A DNA stretch of 64,000 nt, taken from NCBI GenBank assembly GCA_948144175.1, contig CANXME010000400.1, positions 1 through 64,000 of the forward strand, read 5' to 3'. Source of the DNA: Closterium sp. NIES-65 (Eukaryota; Streptophyta; Zygnematophyceae; Desmidiales; Closteriaceae). Of this stretch, positions 60,901-64,000 are shown one piece after another. Under the pieces are notes generated by a model. That model worked only from the letters and a program-made list of their open reading frames with translations. It ran no database searches and was not told the DNA's origin. Both the position numbers and the translations under genes were made by a program. How positions within the stretch are numbered: the stretch's first letter is position 1; the number at the start of each line of letters is the position of its first letter.

Positions 60901-63900
60901 GACCAAGAGAGTTCCAGGACAAGGCAAGCTCCTGGACCAGGCACGCTCGTGGAACAGGTAAGCTCTTGGACCAGGCAAGCTCCTAGACTAGGATAGCTAC
61001 TGGACCAGGCAAGCTCCAGGACCAGGCACGCTCCTAGACCATGCAAGCTCCTAGACCAGGCAAGCTCCTAGACCAGGCAAACTCGTGGACCAGGCACGCT
61101 CCTGGACCAGGCAAGCTCATGGACCACGCAAGCTCCTTGACCAGGCAAGCTTCTAGACCACGCAAGCTCCTGGACCACGCAAGCTCTTGGACTGGGCAGG
61201 TTTCGGGACCAAGCAAGCTCTTCGACAAGGCAAGCTCCTGGACCAAGCAAGCTATTGGACCAGTCAAGCTCTTGGACCACGCACGCTCGTGGACCAGGCA
61301 TGCTCCTGGACCAGGCAAGCTCTTGGACTGGGCAGGTTTCTGGACCAAGCAAGCTCTTGGACAAGGCAAGCTCCTGGACCAGGCAAGCTCCTGGACCAGG
61401 CACGCTCGTGGACCATGCATGCTCTTGGACCAGGCAAGCTCTTGGACCAGGCAGGCTCGTGGACCAAGCAAGCTCCTGGACCACGCAAGCTCCCCGACCA
61501 GGCAAGCTCCTTGACCAGGCAAGCTCCTGGACCAGGCAAGCTCCTAGACGAGGCTCGCTCGTGGACCATGCACGCTCCTGGACGAGGCAAGCTCTTGGAC
61601 CAGGCAGGCTCGTGGACCAGACAAGCTCCTGGACCACGCAAGGTCCTGAACCAGGCAAGATCCAGGACCAGGCAAGCTCCTGGACCAGGCTCGCTCATGG
61701 ACTAGGCACACTCCTGGACTAGGCACGCTCTTGGACCAGGCAAGCTCGTGGATCAGGCACGCTCCTGGACCAGGCAAGCTCCTAGACCAAGAAAGCTCCT
61801 TGACTAGGCAACCTCTTGGACCAGGAAAGCTCCTGGACCAGGCAAGCTCCTAGACGAGGCAAGCTAACGGACCAAGAAAGCTCCTGGAGAAGGCAAGCTA
61901 CTGGACCAGGCACGCTCCTAGAACAGGCAAGCTCCTGGACTAGGCAAGCTCCTGGACCAGGCAAGCTCCTGGAACAGGCAAGCTCCTTGACCAGGCAAGC
62001 TCCTGGACCACGCAAGTGCCTAGACTACCCAAGCTGTTGGACCAGGCACTCTCCGTGACCTGGGAAGCTCTTGGAGTAGGCAGGCTTCTGGACCAAGCTC
62101 TTGGACAAGGCAAGCTCGTGGACCAGGCAAGCTCCTGGACCAGGCAAGCTCTTGGACCAGGCAGGCTCGTGGACCAGGCAAGCTCCTGGACCAGGCAAGC
62201 TCCTGGACCAGGCAAGCTCCTTGATCAGGCAAGCTCCTATACCAGGCAAGCTCCTGGACCAGGCACGCTCGCGGACCATGCACGCTCCTTGACCAGGCAA
62301 GCTCTTGGACCAAGCAGGCTCGTGGACCAGGCAAGCTCCTAAACCACGCAAGCTCCTGGACCAGGCAAACTCCTAGACCACGCAAGCTCCTAGACCAGGC
62401 TCGCTCGTGGACCAGGCACGCTCCTGGACCAGACATGCTCTTGGACCAGGCAAGCTCGTGGATCAGGCAAGCTCCTGGACCAGGCAAGCTCTTGGACCAG
62501 GAAAGCTCCTAGACCAGGCAAGATCCTAGACCAGACAAGCTAATCGACCAAGAAAGTTCCTGGACAAGGCAAGCTCCTGGACCACGCACGCTTGTGGAAC
62601 AGACAAGCTCCTGGACCGACAAGCTCCTAGACTAGGATAGCTACTGGACCAGGCAAGCTCTGGGACCAGGCACGCTCCTAGACCATGCAAGCTCCTAGAC
62701 CAGGCAAGCTCCTGGACCAGGCAAACTCGTGGACCAGGCACGCTCCTGGACCAGGCAAGCTCCTGGACCAGGCAAGCTCCTAGACCAGGCAAGCTCGTGG
62801 ACCAGGCAAGCTCCGAGACCACGCAAGCTCTTGGACCAGGCAAGCTCCTAGACCAGGCAAGCTCCTCGACCACGCAAGCACCTGGACCAGGCAAGCTCCT
62901 AGACCACGCAAGCTCTTGGACCACGCAAGCTCTTGGATTGGGCAGGTTTCTAGACCAAGCAAGCTCTTGGACAAGGCAAGCTGCTGGACCAAGCAAGCTC
63001 CTGGACCAGTCAAGCTCCTTGACCACGCACGCTCGTGGACCAGGCATGCTCCTGGACCGAGCAAGCTCTTGGACTGGGCAGGTTTCTGGACCAAGCAAGC
63101 TCTTGGACAAGGCAAGCTCCTGGACCAGGCAAGCTCCTGGACCAGGCAAGCTCCTGGACAAGGCACGCTCGTGGACCATGCATGCTCTTGGACCAGGCAA
63201 GCTCTTGGACCAGCTCGTGGACCAATCAAGCTCCTGGACCAGGCAAGCTCCCGGACCAGGCAAGCTCCTTGACCAGGCAAGCTCCTGGACCAGGCAAGCT
63301 CCTAGACAAGGCACGCTCGTGGACCATGCACGCTCCTGGACCAGGCAAGCTCTTGGACCAGGCAGGCTCGTGGACCAGGCAAGCTCCTGGACCACGCAAG
63401 CTCCTGGAGTAGGCAAGCTCCAGGACCAGGCAAGCTCCTCGACCAGGCTCGCTCATGGACCAGGCACACTCCTGGACCAGGCACGCTCTTGGACCAGGCA
63501 AGCTTGTGGATCAGGCACGCTCCTGGACCAGGAAAGCTCCTAGACCAAGCAAGCTCCTGGACCAGGCAACCTCTTGGACCAGGAAAGCTCCTAGACGAGG
63601 CAATCTAATGGACCAAGAAAGCTCCTGGAGAAGGCAAGCTACTGCACAAGGCACGCTCCTGGAACACGCAAGCTCCTGGACCAGGCAAGCTCCTGGACCA
63701 GGAAAGCTCCTCGACCAGGCACGCTCCTGGACCATGCAAGCTCCTAGACCAGGCAAGCTCCTGGACCAGGCAAGCTTCTGGACCAGGCAAACTCGTAGAC
63801 CAGGCACGCTCCTGGACCAGGCAAGCTCCTAGACCAGGCAAGCTCCTGGTCCTGGCAAGCTCCTAGACCAGGCAAGCTCCTGGACCACGCAAGCTCTTGC

Positions 63901-64000
63901 ACAAGGCACGCTCCTGGTCCTGGCAAGCTCGTGGACCAGGCAAGCTCCTAGACCAGGCAAGCTCCTAGACCAGGCAAGCTCCTAGACTAGGCAAGCTCCT
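57948..64000 (+). repeat. Array B: single U remainder followed by P4, open at the window end
   Basis: After one U-type segment, P4 starts near 58,389 and tracks P3 at offsets 13,000, 13,340, 13,288, 13,322 and 13,220. Each step is a whole number of monomers apart from one single-base loss near 58,893: +340 near 58.46-58.80 kb, -51 near 59.12 kb, +34 near 59.65 kb, and -102 near 61.10 kb. Beyond 63,050 it continues as P where P3 is truncated. A 12-bp short monomer, GGACCAGCTCGTGG, lies near 63,208. GGTCCTGG variants appear near 63,849 and 63,914. The array runs off the window. Confidence 0.78.

Larger units (their letters stand above)
22592..64000 (+). repeat. Array B: 17-bp tandem satellite, ~2,430 head-to-tail monomers
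   Basis: The consensus monomer is GCAAGCTCCTGGACCAG (11 of 17 G or C). It runs head to tail, all in one orientation, from the junction at about 22,592 to the end of the window and beyond. Frequent variants are CTCTTGG, CTCGTGG, CTCCTAGACC, GGCACGCTC, GGCATGCTC, GGACCACGC, GGACCAAGC and GGACTAGGC. The consensus has no CpG and no stop codon in any of the six frames, which explains the dense false reading frames. A few monomers are truncated to 12, 13 or 16 bp; these recur at homologous places and serve as lineage markers. No gene, transposon or non-repeat island was seen in 41 kb. The family is not one I recognise. Confidence 0.98.

Noticed and set aside
1-64000. Alphoid centromere satellite or CENP-B boxes
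   Set aside because: Monomers are 31 and 17 bp, not about 171 bp, and no match to the TTCG....A..CGGG box was seen. A centromeric role by another route cannot be excluded from sequence alone.
1-64000. tRNA, rRNA, transposon or retroelement inside the arrays
   Set aside because: I scanned both arrays for breaks in the 31-bp or 17-bp register and found only short monomers of 12, 13, 16 and 29 bp and monomer-level duplications, never an inserted foreign segment.
22600-64000. Bacterial CCWGG methylation sites or intrinsic terminator hairpins
   Set aside because: CCTGG and CCAGG are simply part of the repeat unit. The window has no bacterial gene structure, and the dyads are not followed by T-runs in array B.

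Overview
The whole 64 kb window is tandemly repeated satellite DNA. I find no gene, RNA gene or recognisable transposon. A window this large without one credible gene, made of two head-to-tail arrays with nested higher-order repeats, points to constitutive heterochromatin (pericentromeric, subtelomeric, or a B or sex chromosome) of a eukaryote. I do not recognise either monomer and cannot name the species.

Array A (1 to about 22,598) is a 31-bp satellite. The unit is TTTTGCACACGCTAGG followed by CCCTTGTTCTTGCAA. It is about 42-48% GC, T-rich on the + strand, and runs to about 730 copies. Several monomer classes are arranged in an irregular higher-order pattern of 6 to 25 monomers, punctuated by a class carrying TTCGCGAA. 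Recent local duplications have periods of 341, 466, 740, 743 and 837 bp.

Array B (about 22,592 to 64,000, running off the window) is a 17-bp satellite with consensus GCAAGCTCCTGGACCAG, about 65% GC, roughly 2,430 copies. It meets array A at a 7-bp sequence, CTAGACC, found in variant monomers of both families. Array B has at least four scales of organisation: the 17-bp monomer; local duplications of 119, 200 and 967 bp; units of about 2.0-2.3 kb, including an exact 2,275-bp unit present three times in tandem; and blocks of 5.7-6.2 kb and 13-18 kb. With block letters of my own, the order is P1 Q1 | P2 Q2 R R R S S U U | P3 || Q3 R S S U | P4, where Q ends inside R and S overlaps the end of R. 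Copies differ mainly by substitutions and by gains or losses of whole monomers (34, 51, 102, 340 bp), as expected from unequal exchange in register.

The many open reading frames, up to 325 codons, are by-products of the repeat. Neither 17 nor 31 is divisible by 3, so every frame shows the same 17- or 31-residue periodic peptide. Stops occur only where a monomer carries variants such as CTAG, which reads TAG on both strands. I list no CDS. Coordinates of repeat blocks were obtained by matching marker variants by eye; boundaries given as approximate may be off by one or a few monomers.
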